DNA of 60,000 nucleotides from Bugula neritina (lineage: Eukaryota; Bryozoa; Gymnolaemata; Cheilostomatida; Bugulidae), in the NCBI GenBank assembly GCA_964035545.1, contig OZ037766.1:32249773-32309772 (forward strand). The letters run 5' to 3'. Made by a program: the position numbers and the translations under genes. Position 1 is the first letter of the stretch. The number at the start of each line of letters is the position of its first letter. Below are positions 1 to 11,644 of this stretch, piece by piece. The notes beneath the pieces were generated by a model, which did no database searches, was not told the origin of the DNA, and was given only the letters and a program-made list of their open reading frames with translations.

Positions 1-1
1 T

Positions 2-151
2 TGTCTGGCGGATAGAGAAGATGAAGGGAAGGTAACTCTTATAGAGGTAGCATGTATTCCTAAATATATCCTCAATATGATTCGGTATAATTGGAAATAT
101 AAATCTAAATTTATTGAAAAGTCTTTCAAAGCTAACATTGGCTCCAGATAA
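2..151 (+). CDS. 3' end of a family X gene (partial, cut by window edge)
   Basis: The frame is open from the left edge to a TAA stop at 149-151, giving the last 49 residues of a protein. They match the C-terminus of family X gene A (17757-19771) almost residue for residue, including the CLADREDEGKVTLIEVACIP stretch, then diverge slightly at the very end. The downstream 500 bp also match the 3' flank of gene B in inverted orientation, so this copy was duplicated together with its flank. The function is unknown. The rest of the gene lies outside the window, so it cannot be judged intact. Confidence 0.75.
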   Translation, partial: CLADREDEGKVTLIEVACIPKYILNMIRYNWKYKSKFIEKSFKANIGSR

Positions 152-2438
152 AATGTTTGTTACTGTTTATTCAATCACCTGTTCAACAATAATGTCAATA
201 TCTGTTTGCTTTTTCACTAGAGTTGATATTGACTAAACTTGTTTAACTATCAAATTATATTGTTACAGCTGCAGAGTCTTTGAAACACTGCTCAGTTTCT
301 CAATTATGTGTTATGGATACAGGATGTTGGGTTGACTTATGTTTCCAGGCTGTTTTCTTTAGCTTGCTTTCTTTCCATTTGTGTTACAATAAAATATACT
401 AATTGAAACATGCGAGTCATATCATTGTGGTAATACTACTGAAACATGGGTGCTGCTAATCATGTAAAAGTACAAAAAATCAACCTGAAAGGTAAAGCCC
501 TATACAATGAACAAGTTGAAAGTCACTTCAAAGTGCTTCACTTATGCTATTTTCAAAACCAATAAATTAAATTTTGTAAACTACTTAATGAACCTTAAAT
601 TTACTATGCATATAACTTCTTGTTGATAGAGTTAGAGCTTGTATAGTTATTGCATAGAAATTCTGTTTAGCTACTCTGTTTAGCTACTCGCGACATTCTA
701 TATCAGCGGCAATCCAAAGCAAAAGTGTATGCATACTCCAGAGTTGTGTTTAGCTGATATAGCCAGGATATAATTATGTGAATAATTTGATACTGCGTAA
801 ATGTAACTTGTCAGGAATTCTTTGGCTGTTCTACATATGAAAAGTATGGCAGGTAGATCTGTATTGTATATGCATATCAATACAGACTGCAAGCTCTAAG
901 ACTTGAAAATGACCATATCATGTTCAATTGTAGAATGCCATGTGCTCATCATGCACACATTATTTTGACAAAATTGATATTGACTTGACTTTGCAAGTAA
1001 TAAATGCTCTTTTTACAGCACCATGAATGGGGAGGTAATTGCTAGTACGTGTTGTGGTATATACAATCACTGTCTTATTTTAGCTTAAGGCAAAAACTAT
1101 ATTTTCAAAATGCCCTGTTTGGTCTACTATAAATTTATATTTAGTTTGCCTAACTTTTGATGAAAAACCAACCATGATAAATTAGTTTTCTTTTCAGCAG
1201 CTGGCTTTGTTCTAGGTGAAATGTTGTTTTAAAACTAGTTGGTAGCTTTTGTAGTTCTAAAATTTCTCTGTAGTTGTTTGAATATTTGTGAGCAATTGCT
1301 TGCATGTTGAGACAACTCCTAATTGATAAACTGCAGCTTTAAACGTTTACTAATTTTTAAATAAAATTTACTATTGCTATTGATTACAACTAATACAGCA
1401 CGTGGTGTAAAACTATCAAATTCATAGTAGTAATAACCTATATAGCAAAGATTAACGTGATAGCGCATTTAGTAACCAAAGGAGCTTATAACAGAGTTTA
1501 ACAAGTAATATTTTCTCTAATTAATTGACCCATTTCATTGAATCATATACTCTTTTTAGTTGGTTTCCTCATACGTAGTTGTTCAACAGTAAACTTCCTG
1601 CATTTCATGCTTCATTTTGAAATGATCCTACGTCTTTCGTGTGGATATCTTAACCAATCAAACATTTCTGTTTCAATTAGTATTTCTGACGTCGACAAAA
1701 ATAGAAAATACAAGCAGAAAAACGAAATGCTTTAAAACCCTTAGCTGTAAATGTCTTTTCTTCTAGCAATGAATTTTATCGACGATGCAGTTACAATGAA
1801 ACTATTGTCAAACACGCCAATAAATGACTAACATTTTTAATCAGAGAGTAAAAATTGAACATGATTTTCATACTATGATAGATACAGGGTATTTCTAAGA
1901 GGTATTTTTACTATTATATATTACATAATTGTATTATAACTAAAAAGTTATTGCCGAGTTTAGAGTTGTGTAAAGCTCTCCTGAGTTTTCCCTGAACTAT
2001 ACGGCATCAGCAGTGACTATTCTATACAGGATATGCAGATGCTATTTTTGAAATTTTTTTAGTAACTGCATGGCAAACAATATAAAATTTACCAGAATAA
2101 TAAAACACAAACAAAACTTAACCCAGAAAAATATTAAAAACATTGTTGAAAATTTAATTGAATAAAAAGTTATCTATTTAAATTGATTCTGTATTTTCTA
2201 ATAGAATGACCTTTCTACCGTCATTTAATAGAATGGACTTTTCAATAAACTTGGATTTGTTTTGGTGCAGTATGTCAACCATATATCCTGGAATACAAAC
2301 TATAGAGAGACTTCAGGATATAAATCTATTACCATATAGTTATAACCTTTAGGGTCATAGTTTTAAAGCTATAATAGTACATGCAGTCAACCAATTAGAA
2401 TGTCAGCGTAAGTGAGATAAAGACTTTTGAAGAGCAAT
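152..2438. other. Intergenic, duplicated flank of family X, no gene seen
   Basis: No coding exon could be supported here. Positions of roughly 180-680 match, in inverted orientation, the region 20675-21130 beside gene B and parts of 10020-10560. About 725-900 resembles 20490-20670 in direct orientation. The rest is AT-rich with only chance short open frames. Confidence 0.6.
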
Positions 2439-5400
2439 TCACTTGCTTTTCTTCATTCCAAAAATAGTGAGTTTTCCATCATTTGCTGCTTCTACAACTT
2501 TTGACCAATCAGTAGCTTGCTCACATAATTTACCAAGCGCACACATGCCTCCTTTCTTTGCATTGTCCATCCATTGTCCAATTATCTGAAATTTATATTA
2601 TTGAAAAGATTTCAATGAAAATGCATTGTAGTACCAATGTTTATATATCATTATAAAACAAGTATAAGAGGGAAATACTATCCCATGCTTTGAGGCTTCA
2701 CTGAAACATAATTATTCTTAATTGCATTTGGCACAAAGCTTTCTATGCTATAATCATTAAACGATGGCAAGAAAAAAGAATTTTTTCATGCATATTCGTA
2801 CACTTTGTACTATGTTATATCAAATGTATAACCCTACACTTCAATTACAAGAAGATGTTTATATGCGACTACAACTCAATTTTGTTACATTACAAAAAAT
2901 TATGAGCTGTTTGAAATGAACATCGCGAGGTAGTGCTAAAGCTAATGCTGATAGTTTCATATTTTCAATATAATAACTTGTTTATAGAAGGTTCCTGTGG
3001 CATTATAACAGCACAATTTTTGTTGTTAGGTTTATACTATAACTTCTAGAAATCACAATGAATCAATGCCTATAAACAAAAGTGTAAATGTTGCTTTTAT
3101 TATTACGTATATAACTAGAATATTTAAGTTAAAAGTCTACCTCTTCTAACTTGTCTTTATCCAGTACATTCAGGTAGTAGATGTATCTGAATCTATCAAT
3201 AGTTTTACGGCATTTCCCTGTTGGTTTAAGAGCATCATGTATAGACTTTGCTCTCTTACTAGTAAGTTGATTATGTACATATTCCATCAACTGTATAGCC
3301 TGTTCTGGTGTTTGTACTGCAAGGAACACAGGGTAAAACATGTACTATTAGACGGTATGAGTATCAGTATAGTATTTCTGCTATATAGGAGATTGTACGG
3401 AGTGTAATGTAACAACAGTCAGTGTTTATACGCATAGCCATATGGAGTTGTGTAATATATGCTATGATAGTCATCTGAGACTCTAATTTATAGAGTAATA
3501 TATAGTAAGAGTTGTCATACCATATTGGAAGTTATTCGCAGCACTAGGAGCTGACAAATTTTGGCCAGCCTGCTTGTCGCTGGTTCTTTCTACAAAATAG
3601 ATAAGCCATGCGTGCTATAGTAATGGGTACTAGCATTAACGTATAGTAAACTTTATAAACACATGTTGATGTAAACAAAATGTTACAAATTCAACACATA
3701 ATTTGATTCACTATTGGTGTGATTTGATTCAACAAACCTGTAACCAGTGTTTCTTGGTCTCCAACAAATATTGAGAATGGAACATCTACTAATCCAAGTC
3801 TGAGAGAATCGGAGCACCTTGATTTATCTAAAATAAATCATTTTTTTCAAACAAAGGAGTACCTAATGGCCTCATTTATTTACTTTTACATGTTATGAAG
3901 CAATTTAAAATAATATAAGCATATCGGTGGCCAATGTATGGTTATTGAGATTTAGCCACATATATTAAAATATTGAGTATAGATACTATATATGCAGTAT
4001 TTGCAGTGTTGAGTTTACCCAGTAGTCCCCTGTGGTGTAGCGGTAACGCGCCTGCATGCAAGCTTGAGTTCCCGGGTTTGAATCTTAGTATGGTAGCAAA
4101 ATTATTTTACAGTATTTCAATTTTTTAAATTACTTTTTTTAATTTAAAACTCGTAAGTCTAAACACATTTCATTCATTCTCAAGCTAGTTGTTTTCCATC
4201 GTATTAGTATACTTTCACGTGCATGCAAATTACCTTCATCAACTACACGACACAATACACCAGTCTCGGAGTCCTCTTTTATAGAACGTCTGATATCTCC
4301 AATAGTCATGTGATCCTCAAAGGAGTAGACTGTGTTTTCACCTTGAACTTTTACAGTTACTTTGCAGTTTTTCACTTTACCTGCATAATTAAATAACTTG
4401 CCACATGATCACAAAGCCAACTTTAATTTTAGCGTAATTACACATAAACAATGTAACTAACAAGTAACCTATGCATGTTTAGAAGCACATATGCAATTAA
4501 CTTACTTTTGAATGACTTATCTAAGCTGGTAGGAGGTGAAGCTGCTTGGTGTACCGCTACAGTAGCAGGTATATCTGCAACCACTGGACCTCTCAGATAA
4601 GGAACTCCAGTTAATTCTGTCATGTTATTCGTTGTGTTGTCAGCTGATACGCGCTCATGTGGTGCTGCAACGCTTGAAAAAGCTTGGCGTGGTACCACAG
4701 TGTTTAACTGACCTAGCTGAGAAGATTCGGTATCTGCTACTAATTGATCATGTGAAAGAGCAGTGGATTGGTTTGGTGCTTCAACTGTAAACATAATACA
4801 AGTAATTATAATTATAATTGTAGAAACTTTTAGTAATATGTCATCTTTTAGCATTTGACTAAATAATCCTAACTAAGATGACAATTGCTACCAGGCGTTT
4901 TGGAATTATTCATATTTGGAACAAAGAATTTTTAGCGAGCTACAAAATTCAGGTTAATAATTTAAGTGATTATGCACACACTTATATAACTCACATGAAG
5001 TCTTTTGGTATTTATGTGGGGGTAAAAATGTCATCGCTGGATCTGGAGATCTTTTCATGAGCAAAACCTTGTCTCTTTGTTTCTTGAAGTCATGAACTTG
5101 AATCAGAGAATTGCTTTCTTGTGTGAAGTCCATAGCAGTAGAAGTTGTGTCACTTTTCAATAGTGAATTGAAATCTTGTTCAGTTTCTGTTTCTGTGCTT
5201 CTGAAACTGTGTAATTTTACTTCTGGTGACACGTTATTCGAAAGTTTGGACATTGAAGATGATGGTTCCCTGAAATAGATCTCTGCTTTTTTGTGGATGT
5301 TGCCTTCACAATCTAAATGCGGAGGGCTTGTAGATGGCATGTTAAAAGATGGAGGATTGAAAGGAGACCAATCCTCGGAATGGTTGAAAGATGGAGCATT

Positions 5401-8302
5401 CAATTGAGGAGATGGAGATGATAAGCAGAGTGTGGAATTCTCTGGTCTAGAAAAACACTGTGATGTTGATGGCGTGGTTAGATGGTTCAGTGGCTTAGCC
5501 TGCATGTGTGATTGAAGGATGGCTGACGGCTGAAGATGAATCAATGGCACTGTTTGTAAAGAAGATGGTTGTGTTGGATGTGGTGGTTGCCAGTGCTGTG
5601 TAGGTGTTGGTTGATACGGAGGCCAAGAGTGGTGTGTCTGCTCTTTCCAGAAGTATGTGTCTAAAGAAATGTTAAACAAGTAAAATAAGTTATTATGTGA
5701 ACTGCAGGCTATGGCGCTTGTAAAAATTATACTTTTAATTTATTGATTATTGTTATAGACACTCCAATATAAAGAACACAAAAATGAAAAGCAACATGTC
5801 ACAAGAAAATGTTCAGTTTGTCGTGTAAATAATCTTATAATTTATTTTGCAAATTAACAATTTCTTAGTATTCGTGATAGAAAGAGAATTTCGTTCTTTT
5901 GCATTATTCATTATATGCAATTTTCAAAAGCTGACCAATGCTTAATTTCACAAAGTCATCCGTATTTGTTTTAAAAATAACCAAATTGCAATCCTTTATT
6001 GTCCTTCTGTGATTAAGTTCAAAAAAGATTTATCTTATGTTATCTGCCACAAAGCATAATAATCAATTTCCTGTCTTTATCCAATAATGCTCTACATAAG
6101 TCATTGAAAACAATATTTTAGCTTGCTACTTAAATCATAAACGGAAAATACAAACCTCTTTTTTGAAATTTTATAATTTACTTTTCATTATTGCATGACA
6201 TTCTTATGTACTGCTATAACATATACTATACAGTTATTTTACCTTAAGGTTAGTTATCCTTTATTAAAATAGCTTGTTTAAAAGTTAGTAAGTTTACCTG
6301 GAACTTGGTTTATTGCTTCAGCTCTTTGTTCCGTAGAGGCAATTGTTTGGGGTCCAAATATTTCATTATTTACTCCAACATCTAAGAGTATTCTGTCTGC
6401 ATGGTTTGCGGTATTGAAAAGTTCTATCTGCTGCTCTCTTGTCAGCTGACTCATCAGAATAGTGAGAATCTCTGTTTGATTAGCCTTAGCTGCTTCCTGT
6501 ATCACTGTGTGGTCATCAATATCCTGTATCTTGAGTAGCTCTACCTTCTGTTCTACTGACACACCATCTAGTAGACATTTGATGATGTCAGTATGACCTT
6601 CTTCTGCCGCACCGTGTATAGCTGTCTTATCTTCACTGTCCTGTATCTTGAGCAGTTCTACCTTCTGTTCTACTGACACACCATCTAGTAGACATTTGAT
6701 AATGTCAGTATGACCTCCCCATGCTGCATTGTGTATAACTGTCTCACCTCCACTGTACTGCATCTTGAGCAGCTCTACCTTCTGTTCTGCTGACACACCA
6801 TCTAGTAGACATTTGATAGTGTCAGTATGACCTCTCTCTGCTGCAATGTGTATATCTATATCATCTTCACTGCCCTGTATCTTGAGTAGCTCTACCTTCT
6901 GTTCTACTGACACACCATCTAGTAGACATTTGATAATGTCAGTATGACCTTCCCTTGCTGCATTGTGTATAACTGTCTCACTTCTACTGTCCTGCATCTT
7001 GAGCAGCTCTACCTTCTGTTCTACTGACACACCATCTAGTAGACATTTGATAATGTCAGTATGATTTTTCCTTGCTGCAATGTGTATAACTGTATCATCT
7101 TCACTGTCCTGTATCTTGAGTAGCTCTACCTTCTGTTCTGCTGACACACCATCTAGTAGACATTTGATAGTGTCAGTATGTCCTCCCCATGCTGCATTGT
7201 GTATAACTGTCTTATCTCCACTGTCCTGTATCTTGAGTAGCTCTACCTTCTGTTCTGCTGACACACCATCTAGTAGACATTTGATAGTGTCAGTATGTCG
7301 TCCCCATGCTGCACTGTGTATAACTGTCTCACCTCCACTGTACTGCATCTTGAGCAGCTCTACCTTCTGTTCTGCTGACACACCATCTAGTAGACATTTG
7401 ATGATGTCAGTATCACCTCCCCATGCTTCACTGTGTATAACTGTCTCACTTCTACTGTCCTGCATCTTGAGTAGCTCTACCTTCTGTTCTGCTGACACAC
7501 CATCTAGTAGACATTTGATAATGTCAGTATGATTTTTCCTTGCTGCAATGTGTATAACTGTATCATCTTCACTGTCCTGTATCTTGAGCAGTTCTACCTT
7601 CTGTTCTGCTGACACACCATCTAGTAGACATTTGATAGTGTCAGTATGTCCTCCCCATGCTGCATTGTGTATAACTATATCATCTTCACTGCCCTGTATC
7701 TTGAGTAGCTCTACCTTCTGTTCTACTGACACACCATCTAGTAGACATTTGATGATGTCAGTATCACCTCCCCATGCTTCACTGTGTATAACTGTCTCAC
7801 TTCTACTGTCCTGCATCTTGAGTAGCTCTACCTTCTGTTCTGCTGACACACCATCTAGTAGACATTTGATGATGTCAGTATCACCTCTCCATGCTGCACT
7901 GTGTATAACTGTCTCACTTCTACTGTTCTGCATCTTGAGTAGCTCTACCTTCTGTTCTACTGACACACCATCTAGTAGACATTTGATGATGTCAGTATGA
8001 CCTTCTTCTGCTGCACAGTGTATAACTGTATCACCTCTACCGTTCTGTATCTTGAGTAGCTCTACCTTCCGTTCTACTGACACACCATCTAGTAGACATT
8101 TGATGATGTCAGTATCACCTCTCTTTGCTGTCCAGTGTATTACTTCGTACTCACGTAATAGTCTATATCTCTCTTCGAATGATATGGAAAGAAGACATTT
8201 CTTTAGTTCAGTCACAACATTTCTCTCTTTATCTTCTTCATATCCTCTATATTTAATACTAATTAGTATTTTAATGAGCTTTAACACTTCATTTTGAGTC
8301 AT
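2439..8302 (-). CDS. Ankyrin-repeat protein, 8 exons, about 1192 aa
   Basis: Exons (minus strand): 8302-6298, 5660-4995, 4784-4506, 4380-4234, 3827-3738, 3589-3521, 3316-3141 and 2585-2439. All junctions are GT-AG with matching phase, and the sum is 1193 codons. Residues 1-51 are helical. Residues about 52-636 are fifteen 39-residue ankyrin-type units with the pattern TVIHxAAxxGHTDIIKCLL followed by a second helix segment and a loop. Canonical ankyrin units have about 33 residues. Exon 2 (about 222 aa) is rich in Pro, Ser, His and Gln and looks disordered. Exons 4-5 have a strand pattern that could be a beta-grasp fold (weak). Exons 7-8 encode a charged helical end I do not recognise. The start is the first ATG of the exon, with G at -3; an upstream stop blocks this frame soon after, but earlier exons cannot be excluded. 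Ankyrin proteins bind other proteins; the partner is unknown. Confidence 0.8.
4005..4100 (+). mobile_element. tRNA-derived SINE fragment in an intron
   Basis: A tRNA-like stretch (4026-4095) has recognisable internal promoter boxes: TGGTGTAGCGGTAACGCG (A-like) and CGGGTTTGAATC (B-like). It is preceded by a leader, AGTGTTGAGTTTACCC, shared with the copy at 51718-51811. The ends do not form a paired acceptor stem, so it is not a functional tRNA gene. It lies in the intron between exons 4 and 5 of the ankyrin gene, in antisense. Confidence 0.6.
6350..8160 (-). repeat. 117-bp coding tandem repeat (ankyrin units)
   Basis: Fifteen in-frame 117-bp units encode 39-residue ankyrin repeats. Fourteen are nearly identical at the DNA level, and the last (toward the C-terminus) is divergent. 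Antisense open frames over this block at 7080-8297 are by-products of the repeat. Confidence 0.9.
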
Positions 8303-8786
8303 CTCAACTGACCTTTCAGTAAGAATCTTCACCTTCAGTTGTTGTACCAAATAATATCCTAGAAGCTCCACAATACACAATATCTATCCTCAGACGATAA
8401 TACAATACTATATTAAGACTTTAGCTTTTACATATCTCTGATAATAATAGTTATAAACTTCTTAGAATTATAAACAAGAATCCTCTTAGCATAGCCTGCT
8501 TGCGTAGTCCTAGCCTATTGACTAACTAGCAAGCTATACTGTAGTATAGTTCACTAAAACTGTGACATAATACATTGGAAAGTCCAATCACTCCCATTAC
8601 TCATTTTAGAAACACCTGCTCAAAAAATCTTCAACTGAATTCAATAGATCAATAGTATAGTCACTCAATACAAACCATGTCAAAGTGTATGAACAATATA
8701 TTGTACAAACAATAGAACAATAGCAAGTGTTTGACAGGCTAACACAACATATATTATTCTTGTTGCTGATGCAACATGAGTGAATA
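8303..8786. other. Intergenic, nothing recognised
   Basis: AT-rich sequence upstream of the ankyrin gene on its strand, presumably including its promoter. No clear core promoter motif or exon was found. Confidence 0.5.
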
Positions 8787-8885
8787 AAAAGCGCATATAC
8801 CTCCATAAGAATTGCCTTCTCCCCATCCTCTCTGCTATAGCCAGAGGTTTCATCCTCGATAGACGATTCCCACTTGGACGTTTCC

Positions 8886-9272
8886 TAGTTAGACGTTATT
8901 TCTATTTTGGTACCTACATAATTACTATAATAATTGCTAAATAGCTAATAAGCTTGTAGCTATAATAGCTAATATAAATTATTTGGAATAATAGTCCAAT
9001 TTTCACAAATTTGTGTAGGACAAAAAAACAGTAATACATTAATAATAGACATTACCTTTAATGAATACTTACTACCAAAACATATTTTCTAACAAAACCG
9101 AGTATAGAAAATTTAAAATAGTAAGTTAATGCAGATCAAAGGAATTTCTTTATGTGCTAAATAACAAGCAATTAATCCAAGTTTATTTAAATATAGGTAT
9201 ATTTTGATAATATTCAAATAAATTGCACGTAAAATAAATATTGTACCAAAATAAATAAATAACGTCTAACTG
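8886..9272. mobile_element. MITE copy A, about 387 bp
   Basis: Terminal inverted repeats are AGTTAGACGTTATTT at the left and its near complement AAATAACGTCTAACT at the right, followed inward by TATTTTGGTAC and GTACCAAAAT. The interior is non-coding. A second copy in inverse orientation lies at 22985-23354 with a clearly alignable interior. It is non-autonomous; the superfamily is not determined. Confidence 0.75.
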
Positions 9273-9292
9273 GGAAGCTGCTATCTGGAATG

Positions 9293-9358
9293 ACACCTTA
9301 TTTCTGCATCTGCTGTCTGGCTATATATAGCCAGACAGCAGATGCAGAAATAAGGTGT
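9293..9358. repeat. 66-bp perfect palindrome
   Basis: Two 33-nt arms are perfect reverse complements with no spacer, centred between 9325 and 9326 (central CTATATATAG). The arms include CTGCTGTCTGG and CCAGACAGCAG. It lies in the broken family X pseudogene next to MITE copy A. Confidence 0.9.
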
Positions 9359-9449
9359 TTCAGAGAAGGTGTTTAGATTATATCCTTGAACAGCAACCAT
9401 AGAGCTCTCCGCTTCAAATGAAACTTCGGGTTTAAGTATTTCTCAAATG

Positions 9450-9568
9450 TTACTGTAGGTAATATGGTACTGTATAGGTAATTATATGGTAGGGTACTGT
9501 AGGTAATATGTTACTGTAGGTAATATGTTACTGTAGATAACATGTTACTGTATAGGTAATATGGTAAC
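9450..9568. repeat. Short tandem repeat, unit near GGTAATATGTTACTGTA
   Basis: About six imperfect units of 17-21 bp, seemingly grown from the GTTACTG at the end of the pseudogene fragment. Confidence 0.8.
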
Positions 9569-11514
9569 TGATTGCTGTAACATGAATTATTTCTGCTGTC
9601 CCAATCTCTGAGCTTAGAGATGGTCTCCAACTATAAACTGTGGTAACTGTGGCTGCTGCTAGTGAAATGTAGCTCTGGTGAAACTACTCAGCTTCAAGTT
9701 ATTATAAAACAAGTAGTACAGAGTATACATAGAAGTTGCTGCAAAACTGTTCAGCGCTGTGATTGGCATGTGGCTGGCAATTTATCTTATTATTGTACCT
9801 ACTGCTGCTGTTACAGCTGCCGCCATTGCTACTGTCTGTGTTTCCATTGACTAGCTATATCACCTCCCACATTCTGCAGTTATAGGACCCACTGGCCATG
9901 CTCTATACAATCAACCAATAGCTGTGCATGATTATTACTGATAGCTAGAAATGTTGAGAGTTTTCCTGCTTTTGCTTCACATTACAACTAATAGGATGTC
10001 ATGTGGGCCTATTTAAACAGAATTTCACTCAAAGATGCATGTAGCTATAAGTTATAACTCATCAACAAGAAGATGCAAGTTATATGCGTAGTAAATTCAG
10101 AATCCAAAGTATCTTACAATAATTAATAATGATTGCTATTGGAAATAGCATTAGTGAACCTGAAGCGCGGCATGTAGAATACTTTCAGGTGCAATTTTTG
10201 CACTCTTTGATGTTCGGCAGCTAACTTAACAAAATACCACCTCTAATCCTGCAGTTTCAATCATACTGTCATGATAATATGACTAATATATTTTGGCTTC
10301 ATGCAATTAGTATATTTTATTGTAACTGGAATGACAAGAACACAAGCTAGAAAAAACATCACTGAACATAAATTAACCCGACATAAACTATTTTCTGCAT
10401 CAGCAACCCGTAATTGAGAAACTGAGCAGAGTTTCAGAGACTCTGCATTTGGAATGTAATTTTAGTCAAACACAATATGATTAGGCCAATAAGTTTAATC
10501 AAGATTAACTCCAGTAAAAGCAGGCTCACAACAAAATATAAACAGAAAAGTAAATAGATATTGGCAATATTTTTGGAGAAGTGGTTGAATAAGCAGCACA
10601 CAGTTGGTTTAAGGTCATTACTTTCCAGATTCAGGCACTGCTTTATGTTATATATAAACAGTTTCCAGGGGATAGCTCGAACAGTTTTTGTCTCACATTA
10701 ACAAATTTTACATGAAAAGATAGCTCTTGCATTCCTCTTTCATATACTTTTTTAATTTTTCAATAAAAAATTTTCTGAGAAAGTTGTTGCATAATAAGTA
10801 AAATTTTACACCCTCCATGTTCCACTGCTGTAGCACAGGGGATTCATTTTACAAAGTTTAAATGTTAAACTTGACATTCCTTGATATGTTTTCTCTAATA
10901 TACTTTCTTTGTTTTTTGAAATTCTGTTTATGCTCTTCACAATTTGGTAAAAACATACACCATTTTGCAAGTTTCACTGCAATTTTCTAAATTCTTCATA
11001 TGGTGGTTCTAGCTACGCTCCTGTGACTAATTATAACATTCCTAGTAGTTTGCCGCTCTGCGCTATCACAATAACATATAGTACCCTCTCGCACAAATTG
11101 GCAATCTATTGGATTTCTGCCAATATAATGCTCCCTGTTTTACTTTAGCACTCAGCTGAATCATCTCACTATGTTACAATAATATATTGAAAATGCCTCA
11201 GCACAACATAATTCTTTGTTTGTTTGGCAAAGTTAATTTCCGCTAAATCACTTCACTTTACAGTCTTGTCAGTAAATGTCTGTCTATAGCGCAGCAGGTG
11301 TACTTTCAGTTTCTCTAATTCACATATAATTATTTTAAGTACATTGTATTCTATAAGATCAATTTAAGGTTTAGTCCAGTGTTCAGTATCTAATTATTAT
11401 GCATGTATGTTGTCTTACTGTTGAACAAAATTTAAAAAAAACTTTACAATTATAGCCATATTTATTATACATGCGTAGGATTTGCATAAGTTGACAAAAA
11501 AAATTGCAACAAAA
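9569..11514. other. Intergenic, includes duplicated family X flank
   Basis: No gene supported. 10020-10560 matches the gene B 3' flank (20675-21130) in the same orientation and the 152-680 block in inverted orientation. 10590-10790 matches the gene A 3' flank (17530-17750) in inverted orientation, so the block is a mosaic of two family X flanks. The short open frame at 9662-9850 shows no support. Confidence 0.6.
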
Positions 11515-11600
11515 CAGGGTTGAACCATGACCACCCAACTCGTCACTGACGCATCTAACCTCTGGACCACGCTTTTATCGTTAATGACACGCGCACTATA
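11515..11600 (-). mobile_element. tRNA-like SINE remnant
   Basis: On the minus strand, GTGGTCCAGAGGTTAGATGC resembles a tRNA A box and GGTTCAACCC, about 30 nt further on, a B box, followed by an A/T-rich tail. The stems do not fold, so it is a tRNA-derived repeat and not a tRNA gene. It lies just outside the left arm of the composite element. Confidence 0.5.
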
Positions 11601-11644
11601 TGAGTAACTATCATTACATAAATATTTCGCGCGCAAATGGGTTA

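Larger units (their letters stand above)
8787..9460 (-). pseudogene. Family X pseudogene fragment, interrupted
   Basis: 8795-8865 aligns to the C-terminal coding region of genes A and B (around 17848-17925), and 9393-9450 aligns to the adjacent stretch (around 17960-18025). The match is roughly 80 percent with frame-breaking changes. The two parts are separated by a MITE (8886-9272) and a 66-bp palindrome (9293-9358). No open frame survives. It is a dead relict of the family with a transposon inserted into it. Confidence 0.7.

Noticed and set aside
7080-8297. Plus-strand open frames with a repeated CILSSSTFCSADTPSSRHL pattern
   Set aside because: Antisense shadows of the 117-bp ankyrin repeat, with no independent support.
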